64,000 nucleotides of DNA from Flavobacterium aquaticum (GCF_003259835.1 NZ_QLMI01000008.1:1-64000); one strand, 5' to 3'; positions 49,913 through 62,256 are shown, counted from the first letter of the stretch. Program-made: numbers and translations. The notes: generated from the sequence alone by a model not told the origin.

Positions 49913-50464
49913 ATGGCTGATAATAATGTTAATAAGTGGTATGTAGTAAGAGCTGTAAGTGGTCAGGAAAACAAAGTTAAGGCTTACATTGAAACAGAAG
50001 CAGCGAGATTAGGTATGGCTGATTATATTTCTCAAGTTCTTGTTCCTACCGAAAAAGTGGTTCAAGTTAAAGATGGGAAAAAAATAGCTAAGGACAAAGT
50101 ATATTTTCCTGGTTATATTATGATCGAAGCTAACTTAACAGGTGAAATTCCTCATATCATCAAATCGATTCCAGGAGTTATCGGGTTTTTAGGTGAAACT
50201 AAAGGTGGTGATGCTGTGCCATTAAGACAATCTGAAGTTAACAGGATGTTAGGTAAAGTAGATGAATTGTCAGTAACAGTAGATAATGTTGCTATTCCTT
50301 ATGCTGTTGGTGAAACAGTAAAAGTGGTAGACGGACCTTTCAATGGTTTCAATGGAACTATTGAAAAAGTAAATGAAGAAAAGCGTAAACTTGAAGTAAT
50401 GGTGAAAATTTTTGGAAGAAAAACACCTTTAGAGTTAAGTTTCATGCAAGTTGAAAAAGTATAA
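49913..50464 (+). CDS. nusG: Transcription termination/antitermination factor NusG
   Basis: 183 residues. NGN domain (KWYVVRAVSGQENKVKAYIE at the start, then VLVPTEKVVQVKDGKK and YFPGYIMIEA) and a C-terminal KOW domain (VKVVDGPFNGFNGTIEKV). Links RNA polymerase to the leading ribosome. It starts 10 nt after secE and is followed by a 66-nt leader to rplK. Confidence 0.98.
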   Translation: MADNNVNKWYVVRAVSGQENKVKAYIETEAARLGMADYISQVLVPTEKVVQVKDGKKIAKDKVYFPGYIMIEANLTGEIPHIIKSIPGVIGFLGETKGGDAVPLRQSEVNRMLGKVDELSVTVDNVAIPYAVGETVKVVDGPFNGFNGTIEKVNEEKRKLEVMVKIFGRKTPLELSFMQVEKV

Positions 50465-50484
50465 TTTTCGTTACATATATAAAT

Positions 50485-50514
50485 CACATCAATCGCTTCC
50501 AATTGATAGATGTG
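50485..50514 (+). promoter_or_regulatory. Hairpin in the rplK leader
   Basis: CACATC (50485-50490) / GATGTG (50509-50514) with an inner CAAT/ATTG pairing. In E. coli the L11 leader binds L1 for feedback; a similar role here is possible but unproven. Confidence 0.3.
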
Positions 50515-50530
50515 CTAAATTTTTTTAAAA

Positions 50531-50968
50531 ATGGCAAAAGAAGTTAGTAAAGTAGTTAAACTACAAGTTAAGGGAGGTGCAGCGAATCCATCGCCACCGG
50601 TTGGACCTGCTTTGGGGGCTGCTGGGGTTAACATCATGGAGTTCTGTAAGCAATTTAATGCTAGAACACAAGATAAACCTGGCAAAGTTTTACCAGTACA
50701 AATTACTGTGTATAAAGACAAGTCTTTTGACTTTGTTGTTAAAACGCCACCTGCTGCAATTCAATTATTAGAAGCAGCAAAATTAAAGTCTGGTTCAGGG
50801 CAACCTAACCGTAAAAAAGTAGCTAACGTTACTTGGGATCAAATTAGAACTATTGCTGAAGACAAAATGGCAGACTTAAACGCTTTCGAAATCGAAAAAG
50901 CGATGAGTATGATTGCTGGAACAGCTAGATCTATGGGTATAACAGTAACAGGAAATGCTCCTTTTTAA
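50531..50968 (+). CDS. rplK: 50S ribosomal protein uL11
   Basis: 145 residues; [26 protein letters not shown] near the start and the C-terminal rRNA-binding part with [14 protein letters not shown]. It forms the GTPase-associated centre with 23S rRNA. Starts the L11-L1-L10-L12 block. Confidence 0.98.
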   Translation: MAKEVSKVVKLQVKGGAANPSPPVGPALGAAGVNIMEFCKQFNARTQDKPGKVLPVQITVYKDKSFDFVVKTPPAAIQLLEAAKLKSGSGQPNRKKVANVTWDQIRTIAEDKMADLNAFEIEKAMSMIAGTARSMGITVTGNAPF

Positions 50969-50989
50969 TCTCTAAAAAGAAATTAGACA

Positions 50990-51679
50990 ATGGCAAAATT
51001 GACAAAAAAGCAAAAAGAGGCTGCAGCAAAAATTGAGAAGAATAAACTTTACACTTTAAGAGATGCTTCTGCATTAATTAAAGAAGTTGCTTCTGCAAAA
51101 TTTGACGAGTCTGTTGATATCGCAGTGAAATTAGGGGTAGATCCTAGAAAAGCGAATCAAATGGTAAGAGGGGTTGTAACATTACCTCACGGAACTGGTA
51201 AAGATGTAAGAGTTTTAGCTCTTGTTACTCCAGATAAAGAAGCGGAAGCTAAAGCTGCTGGTGCAGACCACGTAGGTTTAGATGACTACCTTCAAAAAAT
51301 CAAAGATGGTTGGACAGATATTGATGTAATCATCACTATGCCAGCTGTTATGGGTAAATTAGGTCCATTAGGACGTGTTTTAGGACCAAGAGGTTTAATG
51401 CCTAACCCTAAAACAGGAACTGTAACTATGGATGTTGCTAAAGCTGTTGCAGAAGTAAAAGCTGGTAAAATCGATTTCAAAGTTGATAAAACTGGTATCG
51501 TTCACGCTGGAATAGGTAGAGTATCTTTTGATGCAGATAAAATCTACGAAAATGCACACGAAATCGTTCAAACATTAATCAAATTAAAACCAACTGCAGC
51601 TAAAGGTACATATATTAAGTCTATTCACTTATCTTGTACAATGAGTCCTGCTATTGCTTTAGATCCTAAAGCAGTATAA
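50990..51679 (+). CDS. rplA: 50S ribosomal protein uL1
   Basis: 229 residues. [53 protein letters not shown] and the C-terminal [15 protein letters not shown] are conserved. Forms the mobile stalk by the E site and often binds its own operon mRNA. Separated by 21 nt from rplK. Confidence 0.98.
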   Translation: MAKLTKKQKEAAAKIEKNKLYTLRDASALIKEVASAKFDESVDIAVKLGVDPRKANQMVRGVVTLPHGTGKDVRVLALVTPDKEAEAKAAGADHVGLDDYLQKIKDGWTDIDVIITMPAVMGKLGPLGRVLGPRGLMPNPKTGTVTMDVAKAVAEVKAGKIDFKVDKTGIVHAGIGRVSFDADKIYENAHEIVQTLIKLKPTAAKGTYIKSIHLSCTMSPAIALDPKAV

Positions 51680-51701
51680 TTGGTAGTTAAAAATTTTTAG
51701 T

Positions 51702-52199
51702 ATGACTAGAGAAGAAAAATCAATCGCTATTGAAGATTTAACTGCACAGTTAGCGGATGTGAATGTTGTTTATTTAGCAGACATTTCAGGACTAGATGCA
51801 GATACTACTTCAAACTTAAGAAGAGCTTGTTTTAAAGCTGGTATTAAATTAGAAGTTGTTAAGAACACATTGTTAGAAAAAGCAATGGAAGCTTCTGATA
51901 ACGACTTTGGTGATTTATCATCAGTTCTTAAAGGAAATACTTCTATGTTTATTGCTGATACAGCTAATGGACCAGCAAAAATCATTAAAGAATTCCGTAA
52001 GAAAGGTGAAAAACCAATCTTTAAAGGAGCTTATATTAACCAAGAAATTTACATCGGTGACAACTTATTAGACAGCTTAGTAGCTATCAAATCTAAAGAA
52101 GAAGTTATCGCAGAAATTATTGGATTATTACAATCGCCTGCTCAAAGAGTTATTGCAGCTCTTCAAAATCAACCTAACAAGGAAGAAGGAGCAGAATAA
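51702..52199 (+). CDS. rplJ: 50S ribosomal protein uL10
   Basis: 165 residues, normal length. MTREEKSIAIEDLTAQLADV, LRRACFKAGIKLEVVKNTLLEKA and a final charged LQNQPNKEEGAE. Base of the L12 stalk. The gap to rplA is only 22 nt, so there is no long L10 leader as in Proteobacteria. Confidence 0.98.
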   Translation: MTREEKSIAIEDLTAQLADVNVVYLADISGLDADTTSNLRRACFKAGIKLEVVKNTLLEKAMEASDNDFGDLSSVLKGNTSMFIADTANGPAKIIKEFRKKGEKPIFKGAYINQEIYIGDNLLDSLVAIKSKEEVIAEIIGLLQSPAQRVIAALQNQPNKEEGAE

Positions 52200-52254
52200 T
52201 AAGTACGCACAAATAAATTATATTTTTTACAAAACATTTTAAACGATAGAAAAA

Positions 52255-52626
52255 ATGGCAGATTTGAAACAATTCGCAGAACAATTAGTTAACTTAACAG
52301 TTAAAGAAGTTAACGAATTAGCAACAATATTAAAAGATGAGTATGGTATCGAGCCTGCTGCTGCAGCTGTAGTAGTTGCTGCAGGTGGAGGAGATGCTGG
52401 TGCTGCTGCTGAGCAAACAGAATTTACAGTAGTATTAAAAGACGCTGGTGCTTCTAAATTAGGAGTTGTTAAAGCTGTTAAAGAATTAACAGGTTTAGGT
52501 CTTAAAGAAGCTAAAGATTTAGTTGATGCTGCTCCAACAAATGTTAAAGAAGGAGTTTCTAAAGATGAGGCTGAAGGTCTTAAGAAAGCTTTAGAAGAAG
52601 CAGGAGCTGTAGTTGAGTTAAAATAA
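52255..52626 (+). CDS. rplL: 50S ribosomal protein bL7/L12
   Basis: 123 residues. N-terminal dimerisation helix ([20 protein letters not shown]), an Ala/Gly-rich hinge (about 35-52) and the C-terminal factor-binding domain ([31 protein letters not shown]). Recruits translation GTPases. A strong hairpin follows. Confidence 0.98.
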   Translation: MADLKQFAEQLVNLTVKEVNELATILKDEYGIEPAAAAVVVAAGGGDAGAAAEQTEFTVVLKDAGASKLGVVKAVKELTGLGLKEAKDLVDAAPTNVKEGVSKDEAEGLKKALEEAGAVVELK

Positions 52627-52647
52627 TTTATACTCATAAATAAGCTA

Positions 52648-52684
52648 GGTTTAGGTCTTGAGAGTGTTCTCAAAGACCTAAACC
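52648..52684 (+). promoter_or_regulatory. Strong hairpin between rplL and rpoB
   Basis: A 16-bp stem (GGTTTAGGTCTTGAGA at 52648-52663) with one bulged A and a 4-nt loop, 22 nt after the rplL stop. It lacks a T-run, ending in ATTTTG. It is followed by about 180 nt before rpoB, with TATCTTTC (seven of eight to the -7 consensus) near 52757. The layout resembles the E. coli rplL-rpoB attenuator / RNase III region. Confidence 0.6.
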
Positions 52685-52866
52685 ATTTTGCGTATATTAA
52701 ATTATTGTATTTTTTATGCGTTAAAAAGTAAACAATAACGAAGAAAAAAATTAAACTATCTTTCCTGGTTTATTTTAAAGATGTATTGTTTATTTAAAAG
52801 GAAGTATTATTAAAACAGTGTATTTACACAAAAATTACTTTTTTTAAATCAAAATTTTATCCATTG

Positions 52867-55800
52867 ATGATTGCTAATCAGACTGAAAGATTAAATTTTG
52901 CTTCAACAAAAAACATTCCACAATATCCAGATTTTCTAGATATTCAAGTGAAATCGTTTAAAGATTTTTTTCAATTAGAAACTAAATCTGACGAAAGAGG
53001 CAACGAAGGGCTGTATAATACCTTCATGGAAAATTTTCCAATTACGGATACGAGAAATCAATTCGTATTAGAATTCCTAGATTATTTTATTGATCCACCT
53101 AGATATACCATCGAAGAGTGTATTGATAGGGGCTTAACTTATAGTGTGCCTCTAAAAGCTAGATTAAAATTATATTGTACTGACCCTGAACACGAGGATT
53201 TTGAAACAATCGTTCAAGATGTGTATTTAGGAACAATACCATATATGACGCCTAGCGGTACATTCGTAATTAATGGTGCAGAGCGTGTAGTTGTATCGCA
53301 ATTACACAGATCTCCAGGTGTATTCTTTGGTCAGTCTTTCCATGCAAATGGAACTAAATTATATTCTGCCAGAATTATTCCTTTTAAAGGTTCTTGGATT
53401 GAATTCGCTACCGATATCAATAACGTTATGTATGCGTATATCGATAGAAAGAAAAAATTACCTGTAACTACTTTATTTAGAGCTATCGGATTTGAAAGAG
53501 ATAAAGATATCTTAGAAATTTTCGACTTAGCTGAAGAAATTAAAGTATCAAAAACAGGTATCAAGAAATATGCAGGAAGAAGACTTGCTGCGCGTGTATT
53601 AAATACATGGCATGAAGACTTCGTTGATGAAGATACTGGTGAAGTAGTTTCTATTGAGCGTAACGAAATTATCTTAGATCGTGATACAATTCTTGATAAA
53701 GATAATATCGAAGAAATAATTGAAGCAGACGTAAAAACTATCCTTTTACACAAAGAGGATAATAATGCGGCTGATTACACAATTATTCACAATACGTTAC
53801 AAAAAGACCCAACAAACTCTGAAAAAGAGGCAGTTGAGCACATTTACAGACAATTACGTAACGCGGAACCGCCTGATGAGGAAACGGCTCGTGGTATTAT
53901 AGATAAATTATTCTTCTCTGACCAACGTTATAACTTAGGTGAAGTAGGTCGTTACAGAATGAACAAAAAGTTAAACCTTGATATTCCAATGGAAAAACAA
54001 GTTTTAACTAAAGAAGATATTATTACAATTGTTAAATATTTGATCGAATTAATCAACTCTAAAGCAGAGATTGATGATATCGACCACTTATCAAACCGTC
54101 GTGTAAGAACCGTTGGTGAGCAATTATCAGCTCAGTTCGGAGTAGGTTTAGCTCGTATGGCTAGAACTATCCGTGAGAGAATGAATGTTCGTGATAACGA
54201 GGTGTTTACACCTATCGATTTGATTAATGCTAAAACATTATCATCGGTAATTAACTCATTCTTTGGAACAAACCAGTTATCTCAGTTCATGGATCAAACG
54301 AATCCATTAGCAGAGATTACTCACAAACGTCGTTTATCTGCACTTGGACCTGGAGGTTTATCTAGAGAAAGAGCTGGTTTCGAGGTGCGTGACGTTCACT
54401 ATACGCACTACGGAAGACTTTGTCCAATTGAAACTCCTGAGGGACCAAACATTGGACTTATTTCATCTTTAGGAGTTTATGCTAAAGTGAACGGAATGGG
54501 ATTCATCGAAACGCCTTACCGTAAAGTAACGGATGGTGTAGTTGATTTAGAATCTACTCCAGTTTATTTAAGCGCTGAAGAAGAAGAAGGTAAAATGATT
54601 GCTCAAGCAAACATTGAAATGGATGCTAAAGGTAAAATTACTGCTTCAAATGTTATTGCACGTGAAGAAGGAGATTTCCCTGTGGTTGCTCCAACTGCTG
54701 TTCATTATACAGACGTTGCTCCAAATCAGATTGCTTCGATTTCAGCTTCATTGATTCCTTTCTTAGAGCATGATGATGCGAACCGTGCGTTGATGGGATC
54801 TAACATGATGCGTCAGGCCGTTCCATTATTACGTCCTGAAGCTCCAATCGTTGGTACTGGTTTAGAAAGACAAGTTGCTTCTGATTCAAGAGTATTAATC
54901 AACGCTGAAGGAAGCGGAACTGTTGAGTATGTTGATGCTGATATGATCACTATCAAATACGACAGAACTGAAGAAGAGCGCATGGTAAGCTTTGATTCTG
55001 ATGAGAAAACATATCAATTAATCAAATATAGAAAAACCAACCAAAGTACTTGTATCAACTTAAAACCTATCGTAAGAAAAGGGGATAGAGTTGTAAAAGG
55101 TCAAGTATTATGTGAAGGTTATGCTACTCAAAACGGAGAATTAGCAATCGGTAGAAACTTAAAAGTGGCGTTCATGCCATGGAAAGGGTACAACTTCGAG
55201 GATGCTATCGTAATTTCTGAAAAAGTAGTACGTGATGATATTTTTACATCATTGCATATTGATGATTATACATTAGAAGTTCGTGATACTAAATTAGGTA
55301 ACGAAGAATTAACTAATGATATTCCAAACGTTTCTGAAGAAGCTACTAAAGATTTAGATGAAAACGGTATGATTAGAATTGGTGCAGAGGTTAAACCTGG
55401 CGACATTCTAATCGGAAAAATTACACCAAAAGGAGAATCAGATCCTACTCCAGAAGAAAAACTTTTAAGAGCTATCTTCGGGGATAAAGCAGGTGATGTA
55501 AAAGATGCTTCATTAAAAGCGTCTCCATCTTTACACGGTGTGGTTTTAGATAAAAAATTATTTGCGAAAGCAGTAAAAGATAAGAGAAAACGTTCTAAAG
55601 ATAAAGAAGACGTTGATAAATTAGAAACTGAATTCGAAGTTAAGTACAACGACTTGAAAGACAAATTAATTGAAAAATTATTTGTTATCATCGATGGTAA
55701 AACTTCTCAAGGTGTAATGAACGATTTAGGTGAAGAAGTATTACCAAAAGGTAAAAAATTCACTAAAAAGATGTTACAAGGAGTAGAAGATTTTGCTCAC

Positions 55801-56679
55801 TTAACTAAAGGTCAGTGGACAACAGATGAGCATACCAATGCAATGGTAAACGACTTAATTCACAACTACAAAATCAAATTAAACGATTTACAAGGTTGGT
55901 TAAGAAGAGAGAAATTTACTATTACTGTTGGAGATGAATTACCTTCAGGAATTTTAAAACTTGCTAAAGTTTACATCGCTAAGAAACGTAAATTAAAAGT
56001 AGGGGATAAAATGGCAGGACGTCACGGTAACAAAGGTATTGTTGCTAAAATCGTTCGTCATGAAGATATGCCATTCTTAGAAGACGGAACACCTGTAGAT
56101 ATCGTATTGAATCCACTTGGGGTACCATCTCGTATGAACATCGGACAGATTTATGAAACGGTTCTTGGTTGGGCTGGACAAAAATTAGGTAAGAAGTTTG
56201 CTACTCCAATTTTTGATGGTGCTACTTTAGATCAAATTAATGAATTAACAGACGAAGCAGGAATTCCAAGATTCGGTCATACTTACTTGTATGATGGAGG
56301 AACTGGAGAGCGTTTCCACCAACGTGCTACTGTAGGTGTAATTTACATGTTGAAATTAGGACACATGGTAGATGACAAAATGCACGCACGTTCTATTGGT
56401 CCATACTCGTTAATTACGCAACAACCATTAGGAGGTAAAGCTCAATTTGGAGGTCAGCGTTTTGGAGAGATGGAGGTTTGGGCACTTGAAGCATACGGTG
56501 CATCAAGTACACTAAGAGAAATCTTGACTGTTAAGTCGGATGACGTAATTGGTAGAGCTAAAACTTACGAAGCTATCGTAAAAGGTGAAACTATGCCAGA
56601 ACCAGGATTACCAGAATCATTCAATGTATTAATGCATGAATTGAAAGGTCTTGGATTAGACATCAGATTAGAAGAATAA
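52867..56679 (+). CDS. rpoB: RNA polymerase beta subunit
   Basis: 1270 residues, full length. Core features: [30 protein letters not shown] (split here into [16 protein letters not shown] and [14 protein letters not shown]), the rifampicin region with [51 protein letters not shown], the catalytic [16 protein letters not shown] and the C-terminal [21 protein letters not shown] prefer the ATG at 52867 ([11 protein letters not shown]) to the TTG three bases earlier. Followed by a 240-nt structured gap to rpoC. Confidence 0.98.
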   Translation: MIANQTERLNFASTKNIPQYPDFLDIQVKSFKDFFQLETKSDERGNEGLYNTFMENFPITDTRNQFVLEFLDYFIDPPRYTIEECIDRGLTYSVPLKARLKLYCTDPEHEDFETIVQDVYLGTIPYMTPSGTFVINGAERVVVSQLHRSPGVFFGQSFHANGTKLYSARIIPFKGSWIEFATDINNVMYAYIDRKKKLPVTTLFRAIGFERDKDILEIFDLAEEIKVSKTGIKKYAGRRLAARVLNTWHEDFVDEDTGEVVSIERNEIILDRDTILDKDNIEEIIEADVKTILLHKEDNNAADYTIIHNTLQKDPTNSEKEAVEHIYRQLRNAEPPDEETARGIIDKLFFSDQRYNLGEVGRYRMNKKLNLDIPMEKQVLTKEDIITIVKYLIELINSKAEIDDIDHLSNRRVRTVGEQLSAQFGVGLARMARTIRERMNVRDNEVFTPIDLINAKTLSSVINSFFGTNQLSQFMDQTNPLAEITHKRRLSALGPGGLSRERAGFEVRDVHYTHYGRLCPIETPEGPNIGLISSLGVYAKVNGMGFIETPYRKVTDGVVDLESTPVYLSAEEEEGKMIAQANIEMDAKGKITASNVIAREEGDFPVVAPTAVHYTDVAPNQIASISASLIPFLEHDDANRALMGSNMMRQAVPLLRPEAPIVGTGLERQVASDSRVLINAEGSGTVEYVDADMITIKYDRTEEERMVSFDSDEKTYQLIKYRKTNQSTCINLKPIVRKGDRVVKGQVLCEGYATQNGELAIGRNLKVAFMPWKGYNFEDAIVISEKVVRDDIFTSLHIDDYTLEVRDTKLGNEELTNDIPNVSEEATKDLDENGMIRIGAEVKPGDILIGKITPKGESDPTPEEKLLRAIFGDKAGDVKDASLKASPSLHGVVLDKKLFAKAVKDKRKRSKDKEDVDKLETEFEVKYNDLKDKLIEKLFVIIDGKTSQGVMNDLGEEVLPKGKKFTKKMLQGVEDFAHLTKGQWTTDEHTNAMVNDLIHNYKIKLNDLQGWLRREKFTITVGDELPSGILKLAKVYIAKKRKLKVGDKMAGRHGNKGIVAKIVRHEDMPFLEDGTPVDIVLNPLGVPSRMNIGQIYETVLGWAGQKLGKKFATPIFDGATLDQINELTDEAGIPRFGHTYLYDGGTGERFHQRATVGVIYMLKLGHMVDDKMHARSIGPYSLITQQPLGGKAQFGGQRFGEMEVWALEAYGASSTLREILTVKSDDVIGRAKTYEAIVKGETMPEPGLPESFNVLMHELKGLGLDIRLEE

Positions 56680-56690
56680 ATAAGAATGCA

Positions 56691-56877
56691 GTATTCAGTT
56701 CCGATTTTTCGGAGCTGAATACTTATTTATAATAAGTTTTTAAGGATTTATAACCGTAAACCGTTCCGATTTTTTATTTAAACCTTTGGGTTTTTATAAT
56801 TAGCACTTCAAAATTTTAGGTTTGAAGTTTAGAGAAGTAATTCGAGTCAACAGGAAAGTAGCTTGGCTACAACTGTT
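56691..56877 (+). promoter_or_regulatory. Structured RNA in the rpoB-rpoC intercistronic gap
   Basis: A 14-bp hairpin (GTATTCAG..TCCGA at 56691-56704 with TCGGA..CTGAATAC at 56709-56722, joined by a T-G wobble), then a CTTCAAA / TTTGAAG stem around 56804-56827, and a composite stem in which AACAG (56849-56853) and GTAGC (56858-56862) pair with GCTAC (56866-56870) and CTGTT (56873-56877). No T-run follows, so it looks like a leader structure or processing site. Confidence 0.5.
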
Positions 56878-56920
56878 CTAAATCAATTTTTAATTGCAAA
56901 GTAAATCAATAGTAAAAACT

Positions 56921-59900
56921 ATGATGAATAATAGAAATAATAAAGATAAAAACCAAATCAAAAGGTTTAACAAAATCACGATAGGATTAGCTTCTCCAGA
57001 ATCTATTTTAGGAGAATCTAGAGGTGAGGTTTTAAAACCAGAAACTATCAACTATCGTACACACAAACCAGAAAGAGATGGTCTTTTCTGTGAGCGTATT
57101 TTCGGACCTGTTAAAGACTACGAATGTGCTTGTGGAAAATATAAAAGAATTCGCTACAAAGGAATCGTTTGTGACCGATGTGGTGTTGAAGTAACTGAGA
57201 AAAAAGTACGTAGAGATAGAGTAGGACACATCAACCTTGTTGTGCCTATCGCTCATATTTGGTATTTCCGTTCGTTACCAAACAAAATTGGTTATATTTT
57301 AGGTTTACCATCTAAGAAATTAGATATGATTATTTACTACGAAAGATACGTAGTAATTCAAGCAGGTATTGCTAAAAATGCTGATGGAGAATCATTACAA
57401 AGATTAGATTTCCTTACGGAAGAAGAGTATTTAAATATCTTAGATACACTTCCAATGGAAAATCAATATTTAGATGACAACGATCCTAATAAATTCATCG
57501 CTAAAATGGGTGCTGAATGTATTATGGATTTATTGGCTCGTACTGACTTAGATGAACTTTCTTATAGTTTACGTCACGCTGCTAATAACGAAACATCTAA
57601 ACAACGTAAAACAGAAGCGTTAAAACGTTTAAATGTTGTAGAATCATTCCGTGAGTCTAACTTAAACAGAGAAAACCGTCCAGAATGGATGATTTTAAAA
57701 GTAATTCCAGTTATTCCACCAGAATTACGTCCGTTAGTGCCACTTGATGGAGGTCGTTTCGCAACTTCAGATTTAAATGATTTATACAGAAGAGTTATCA
57801 TTCGTAACAACCGTTTAAAAAGATTAATGGAGATTAAAGCTCCAGAAGTAATCTTAAGAAACGAAAAACGTATGTTACAAGAATCTGTAGATTCATTATT
57901 TGATAACACGCGTAAAGCTTCTGCAGTTAAAACAGAATCAAACAGACCATTAAAATCTTTATCAGATTCATTAAAAGGTAAACAAGGTCGTTTCCGTCAA
58001 AACTTATTAGGAAAACGTGTGGATTATTCTGCTCGTTCGGTAATTGTCGTTGGACCAGAAATGAAATTGTTCGAATGTGGTTTGCCAAAAGATATGGCTG
58101 CTGAACTATACAAACCATTCGTTATTCGTAAGTTAATCGAAAGAGGAATCGTTAAAACAGTTAAGTCGGCTAAGAAAATTATCGACAAAAAAGAGCCAGT
58201 AGTATGGGATATTTTAGAGAATGTAATTAAAGGACATCCTGTATTATTAAACCGTGCTCCTACGCTTCACCGTTTAGGTATTCAAGCATTCCAACCTAAA
58301 TTAATTGAAGGAAAAGCAATCCAGTTACACCCATTAGTATGTACGGCATTCAACGCCGATTTCGATGGTGACCAGATGGCGGTTCACTTACCATTAGGAC
58401 CAGAAGCTATTTTAGAGGCACAATTATTAATGTTGGCTTCTCACAATATCTTGAATCCAGCTAACGGTGCTCCAATTACTGTACCTTCTCAAGACATGGT
58501 ACTTGGTCTTTATTATATGACCAAAGAGCGTTTGTCTACTCCAGAAATGAAAATTTTAGGAGAAGGTTTAACTTTCTATTCTGCTGAAGAGGTAAATATC
58601 GCTTTAAATGAAGGAAGATTAGAGTTAAATGCTAGAGTGAAAATTAGAGCAAAAGACTTTAATGAAGAAGGTGAATTAGTAACAAAAATTATTCAAACTA
58701 CAGCTGGTAGAGTATTATTTAATGAAGTAGTACCTGAAGCTGCAGGATATATTAATGAGGTATTAACTAAGAAATCACTTCGTGATATTATTGGTAAAAT
58801 CTTAGCGGTGACTGACGTTCCTACAACAGCAGCTTTCTTGGATAACATGAAAGATATGGGTTATAAGTTCGCATTCCGTGGAGGATTATCTTTCTCATTA
58901 GGTGATATTAGAATTCCAGAACAAAAAACGCAGTTAATCGCTGATGCTCGTGAGCAAGTTGATGGAATTTCGATGAACTATAGTATGGGTCTTATTACCA
59001 ATAACGAACGTTACAACCAAGTTATTGATATCTGGACTTCTGCTAATGCGCAATTAACAGAGTTAGCAATGAAAAATATCCGTGAAGACCAACAAGGTTT
59101 CAACTCGGTATATATGATGCTTGATTCTGGAGCGAGGGGTTCTAAAGAACAGATTCGTCAGTTAACTGGTATGCGTGGTTTAATGGCTAAGCCTAAAAAA
59201 TCAACTGCTGGTGGTGGTGAAATTATTGAAAACCCAATTCTTTCTAACTTTAAGGAAGGTCTTTCGATTCTTGAGTACTTTATTTCTACTCACGGTGCTC
59301 GTAAAGGTCTTGCGGATACGGCTCTTAAAACGGCCGATGCTGGTTACTTAACTCGTAGATTACATGATGTATCTCAAGATGTAATTGTAAACTCTGTAGA
59401 CTGTGGTACTTTAAGAGGTATTGAAGTTTCTGCTTTAAAGAAAAACGAAGAAATCGTTGAAACTTTAGGAGAAAGAATCTTAGGACGTGTAGCTTTACAA
59501 AATGTAGTTAATCCTCTTGATAATGAAATTTTAATTCATGCAGGAGAACAAATTACAGAAGCTATCGTTAAGAAAATTGAAGCATCTCCAATAGAAAGAG
59601 TAGAAGTACGTTCTCCATTAACATGTGAGGCTACAAAAGGTATTTGTGCTAAATGTTACGGAAGAAACTTAGCTACAGGAAAAATGACTCAGAAAGGGGA
59701 GGCAGTTGGAGTTATTGCAGCGCAATCAATTGGTGAGCCAGGTACACAGTTAACACTTCGTACGTTCCACGTTGGAGGGGTTGCTGGAGGTATCTCTGAA
59801 GAGTCTAGTATTGTAACTCGTTTTGCTGGTAAATTAGAAATCGAAGATTTAAAAACTGTTAAAGGAGAAGATGCTGATGGAAATACAGTTGATATTGTAA

Positions 59901-61228
59901 TTTCTCGTTCTACAGAGCTTAAATTAGTTGATGCTAAAACTGGAATTTTATTAAATACACACTATATTCCTTACGGTTCAAGTATTTTTGTTAAAGACGG
60001 AGACGTTGTTGAAAAAGGTACTACAATTTGTAAATGGGATCCATATAATGGAGTAATTGTTTCAGAATTTACAGGAAAAATTGCTTACGAAGATTTAGAA
60101 CAAGGACAATCGTTCTTAGTTGAAATCGATGAGCAAACAGGTTTCCAAGAAAAAGTAATTTCTGAAGGCAGAAATAAAAAATTAGTTCCTACTTTATTAA
60201 TTTATGGTAAAGATGGAGATTTAATTCGTTCTTACAACTTACCAGTAGGGGCTCACCTTATGGTAGATGATGGAGAAAAAATTAAAGCGGGTAAGATTTT
60301 AGTTAAAATTCCACGTCGTTCTTCAAAAGCGGGAGATATTACAGGAGGTTTACCAAGAATTACCGAGTTGTTAGAGGCTCGTAATCCTTCAAACCCTGCA
60401 GTAGTTTCTGAAATTGATGGAGTTGTAACTTTCGGAAAAATTAAGAGAGGTAACCGTGAAATCGCTATCGAGTCTAAATTTGGTGAAGTGAAGAAATACT
60501 TAGTAAAACTTTCGAACCAAATCTTAGTTCAAGAGAACGACTACGTAAAAGCGGGAACTCCACTTTCTGATGGAGCAATTACACCAGAAGATATCTTAAG
60601 AATTCAAGGACCATCTGCTGTTCAACAGTATTTAGTAAATGAAATTCAAGAGGTGTACCGTTTACAAGGGGTAAAAATCAATGACAAACACTTTGAGGTG
60701 GTAATTCGTCAGATGATGCGTAAAGTAAGAATTGTTGATCCAGGAGATACTTTATTCTTAGAAGATCAATTAGCTCATACAAGCGATTTCCTTGTTGAAA
60801 ACGACAAATTATACGGAATGAAAGTAGTAGAGGATGCAGGTGACTCTGAGAATTTAAAACCAGGTCAAATCATTTCTCCACGTCAGTTAAGAGATGAAAA
60901 TTCGTTATTAAAACGTAATGATAAAAACTTAGTAGTAGCTCGTGATGTTATTACAGCAACTGCAACTCCAGTACTTCAAGGTATTACGAGAGCATCGTTA
61001 CAAACGAAATCATTCATTTCTGCGGCATCGTTCCAGGAAACTACTAAAGTATTAAACGAAGCTGCAGTAGCAGGTAAAGTAGATACTTTAGAAGGATTAA
61101 AAGAAAATGTTATTGTAGGTCACAGAATCCCAGCTGGTACAGGTATGAGAGACTACGACAATACAATAGTAGGTTCTAAAGAAGAATACAATGAGTTAAT
61201 GGCTGCTAAAGAAGAGTTTAACTACTAA
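56921..61228 (+). CDS. rpoC: RNA polymerase beta' subunit
   Basis: 1435 residues from the ATG at 56921 ([20 protein letters not shown]); the frame to the TTG at 56894 adds nine atypical residues. The zinc-binding [20 protein letters not shown], the Mg-binding [14 protein letters not shown], the bridge-helix region and the second zinc cluster [13 protein letters not shown] are all present. Completes the catalytic centre with RpoB. A strong terminator ends the whole secE-rpoC block. Confidence 0.98.
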   Translation: MMNNRNNKDKNQIKRFNKITIGLASPESILGESRGEVLKPETINYRTHKPERDGLFCERIFGPVKDYECACGKYKRIRYKGIVCDRCGVEVTEKKVRRDRVGHINLVVPIAHIWYFRSLPNKIGYILGLPSKKLDMIIYYERYVVIQAGIAKNADGESLQRLDFLTEEEYLNILDTLPMENQYLDDNDPNKFIAKMGAECIMDLLARTDLDELSYSLRHAANNETSKQRKTEALKRLNVVESFRESNLNRENRPEWMILKVIPVIPPELRPLVPLDGGRFATSDLNDLYRRVIIRNNRLKRLMEIKAPEVILRNEKRMLQESVDSLFDNTRKASAVKTESNRPLKSLSDSLKGKQGRFRQNLLGKRVDYSARSVIVVGPEMKLFECGLPKDMAAELYKPFVIRKLIERGIVKTVKSAKKIIDKKEPVVWDILENVIKGHPVLLNRAPTLHRLGIQAFQPKLIEGKAIQLHPLVCTAFNADFDGDQMAVHLPLGPEAILEAQLLMLASHNILNPANGAPITVPSQDMVLGLYYMTKERLSTPEMKILGEGLTFYSAEEVNIALNEGRLELNARVKIRAKDFNEEGELVTKIIQTTAGRVLFNEVVPEAAGYINEVLTKKSLRDIIGKILAVTDVPTTAAFLDNMKDMGYKFAFRGGLSFSLGDIRIPEQKTQLIADAREQVDGISMNYSMGLITNNERYNQVIDIWTSANAQLTELAMKNIREDQQGFNSVYMMLDSGARGSKEQIRQLTGMRGLMAKPKKSTAGGGEIIENPILSNFKEGLSILEYFISTHGARKGLADTALKTADAGYLTRRLHDVSQDVIVNSVDCGTLRGIEVSALKKNEEIVETLGERILGRVALQNVVNPLDNEILIHAGEQITEAIVKKIEASPIERVEVRSPLTCEATKGICAKCYGRNLATGKMTQKGEAVGVIAAQSIGEPGTQLTLRTFHVGGVAGGISEESSIVTRFAGKLEIEDLKTVKGEDADGNTVDIVISRSTELKLVDAKTGILLNTHYIPYGSSIFVKDGDVVEKGTTICKWDPYNGVIVSEFTGKIAYEDLEQGQSFLVEIDEQTGFQEKVISEGRNKKLVPTLLIYGKDGDLIRSYNLPVGAHLMVDDGEKIKAGKILVKIPRRSSKAGDITGGLPRITELLEARNPSNPAVVSEIDGVVTFGKIKRGNREIAIESKFGEVKKYLVKLSNQILVQENDYVKAGTPLSDGAITPEDILRIQGPSAVQQYLVNEIQEVYRLQGVKINDKHFEVVIRQMMRKVRIVDPGDTLFLEDQLAHTSDFLVENDKLYGMKVVEDAGDSENLKPGQIISPRQLRDENSLLKRNDKNLVVARDVITATATPVLQGITRASLQTKSFISAASFQETTKVLNEAAVAGKVDTLEGLKENVIVGHRIPAGTGMRDYDNTIVGSKEEYNELMAAKEEFNY

Positions 61229-61249
61229 TTAGCTTCATTATTCTAATAC

Positions 61250-61279
61250 AAAGCCTAACAGATTTTCTGTTAGGCTTTT
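61250..61279 (+). terminator. rpoC terminator
   Basis: AAGCCTAACAGA / TCTGTTAGGCTT stem with a 4-nt loop and nine Ts. Confidence 0.85.
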
Positions 61280-61403
61280 TTTTTATCCAAATAATACTTA
61301 TTCTTGTAAAAGATTTTCAAATAGTACTTAAATGAACTAATAACATAATATAGGTCAAAATATTTAAAAACTTCTATGACTTATATGTTTAAAAAATAAA
61401 AAA

Positions 61404-61712
61404 ATGGAAAATAACAATCAACAAGGACAAATCAACATCGAGTTAGACGAGCAAACAGCTGAAGGAATCTATTCCAACTTAGCAATTATCAATCATTCTA
61501 ATTCTGAGTTTGTGGTAGATTTTGTAACGATTATGCCTGGAGTACCAAAAGCGAAAGTAAAATCTAGAATTATTTTAACGCCTCAACACGCAAAACGTTT
61601 ATTAAAAGCATTAGGTGAAAACATTCATCGTTTTGAAAGTGCTCACGGAAAAATTGAAGAAAGCGAGCAACCGCCAATTCCTTTAAATTTTGGTCCAACA
61701 GGACAAGCTTAA
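61404..61712 (+). CDS. DUF3467 domain protein
   Basis: 102 residues. NIELDEQTAEGIYSNLAIIN, the conserved FVVDFVTIMPGVPKAKVKSRIILTP (in two pieces FVVDFVTIMPG and KVKSRIILTP) and HAKRLLKALGENI identify DUF3467, which is commonly found beside rpoC in Bacteroidota. Its function is unknown. The C-terminus is Pro-rich and variable. It is separated from rpoC by a terminator and 175 nt, so it has its own transcript. Confidence 0.9.
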   Translation: MENNNQQGQINIELDEQTAEGIYSNLAIINHSNSEFVVDFVTIMPGVPKAKVKSRIILTPQHAKRLLKALGENIHRFESAHGKIEESEQPPIPLNFGPTGQA

Positions 61713-61716
61713 TAAC

Positions 61717-61747
61717 CAAAAGTCTCGTATATTGCGAGACTTTTTTA
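61717..61747 (+). terminator. Terminator after the DUF3467 gene
   Basis: AAAAGTCTCG / CGAGACTTTT stem with a 7-nt loop and a six-T run. The next gene starts only 12 nt later, at 61759. Confidence 0.8.
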
Positions 61748-61758
61748 GTTGATTATCT

Positions 61759-62256
61759 ATGAATTTAATAAAAGCAAATACCGAACATATTTCTATTGTC
61801 ATCGACTTAACCAAGAAAATTTGGCCTGTAGCTTATGGAGAAATCTTGTCAAAAGCTCAATTAGATTACATGATTGACAAATTTTATAACGAAACCGCTT
61901 TGCGCGAATTAATACAAAAAGGTCATGTTTTTTATTTAGCACAAGACGATAAAGATAATTATGTAGGTTTTGTTTCCTATGAAATTAATTGCGAACCCAA
62001 CAAAACTAAAATCCACAAAATTTACGTGTTACCCGAAACACAAGGAACAGGTTTAGGCAGACAGTTTTTTGAATTGGTAAAAGATAAAGCCATAGAAAAC
62101 AACCAAAATGCCATTTTCTTAAACGTAAACAAATACAATAACGCCATACATTTTTATATGAAACTAGGCTTTACAAAAGTAAAAGACGAAGTAATTGATA
62201 TTGGAAATGGTTACGTAATGGATGATTATGTGATGGAGATTGATATGGTACAATAA
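61759..62256 (+). CDS. GNAT family N-acetyltransferase
   Basis: 165-residue cytoplasmic enzyme. The acetyl-CoA-binding loop LPETQGTGLGRQFFELV (Q-x-x-G-x-G form) is at about 94-110, preceded by the strand KIHKIYVL and followed by FLNVNKYNNAIHFYMKLGF, a typical GNAT motif B. It transfers an acetyl group to an unknown amine. Context does not narrow the substrate. Confidence 0.9.
   Translation: MNLIKANTEHISIVIDLTKKIWPVAYGEILSKAQLDYMIDKFYNETALRELIQKGHVFYLAQDDKDNYVGFVSYEINCEPNKTKIHKIYVLPETQGTGLGRQFFELVKDKAIENNQNAIFLNVNKYNNAIHFYMKLGFTKVKDEVIDIGNGYVMDDYVMEIDMVQ

Noticed and set aside
52239..57256. Minus-strand frames across rplL, rpoB and rpoC
   Set aside because: Shadows of highly expressed, codon-biased genes; no domains, no promoters.
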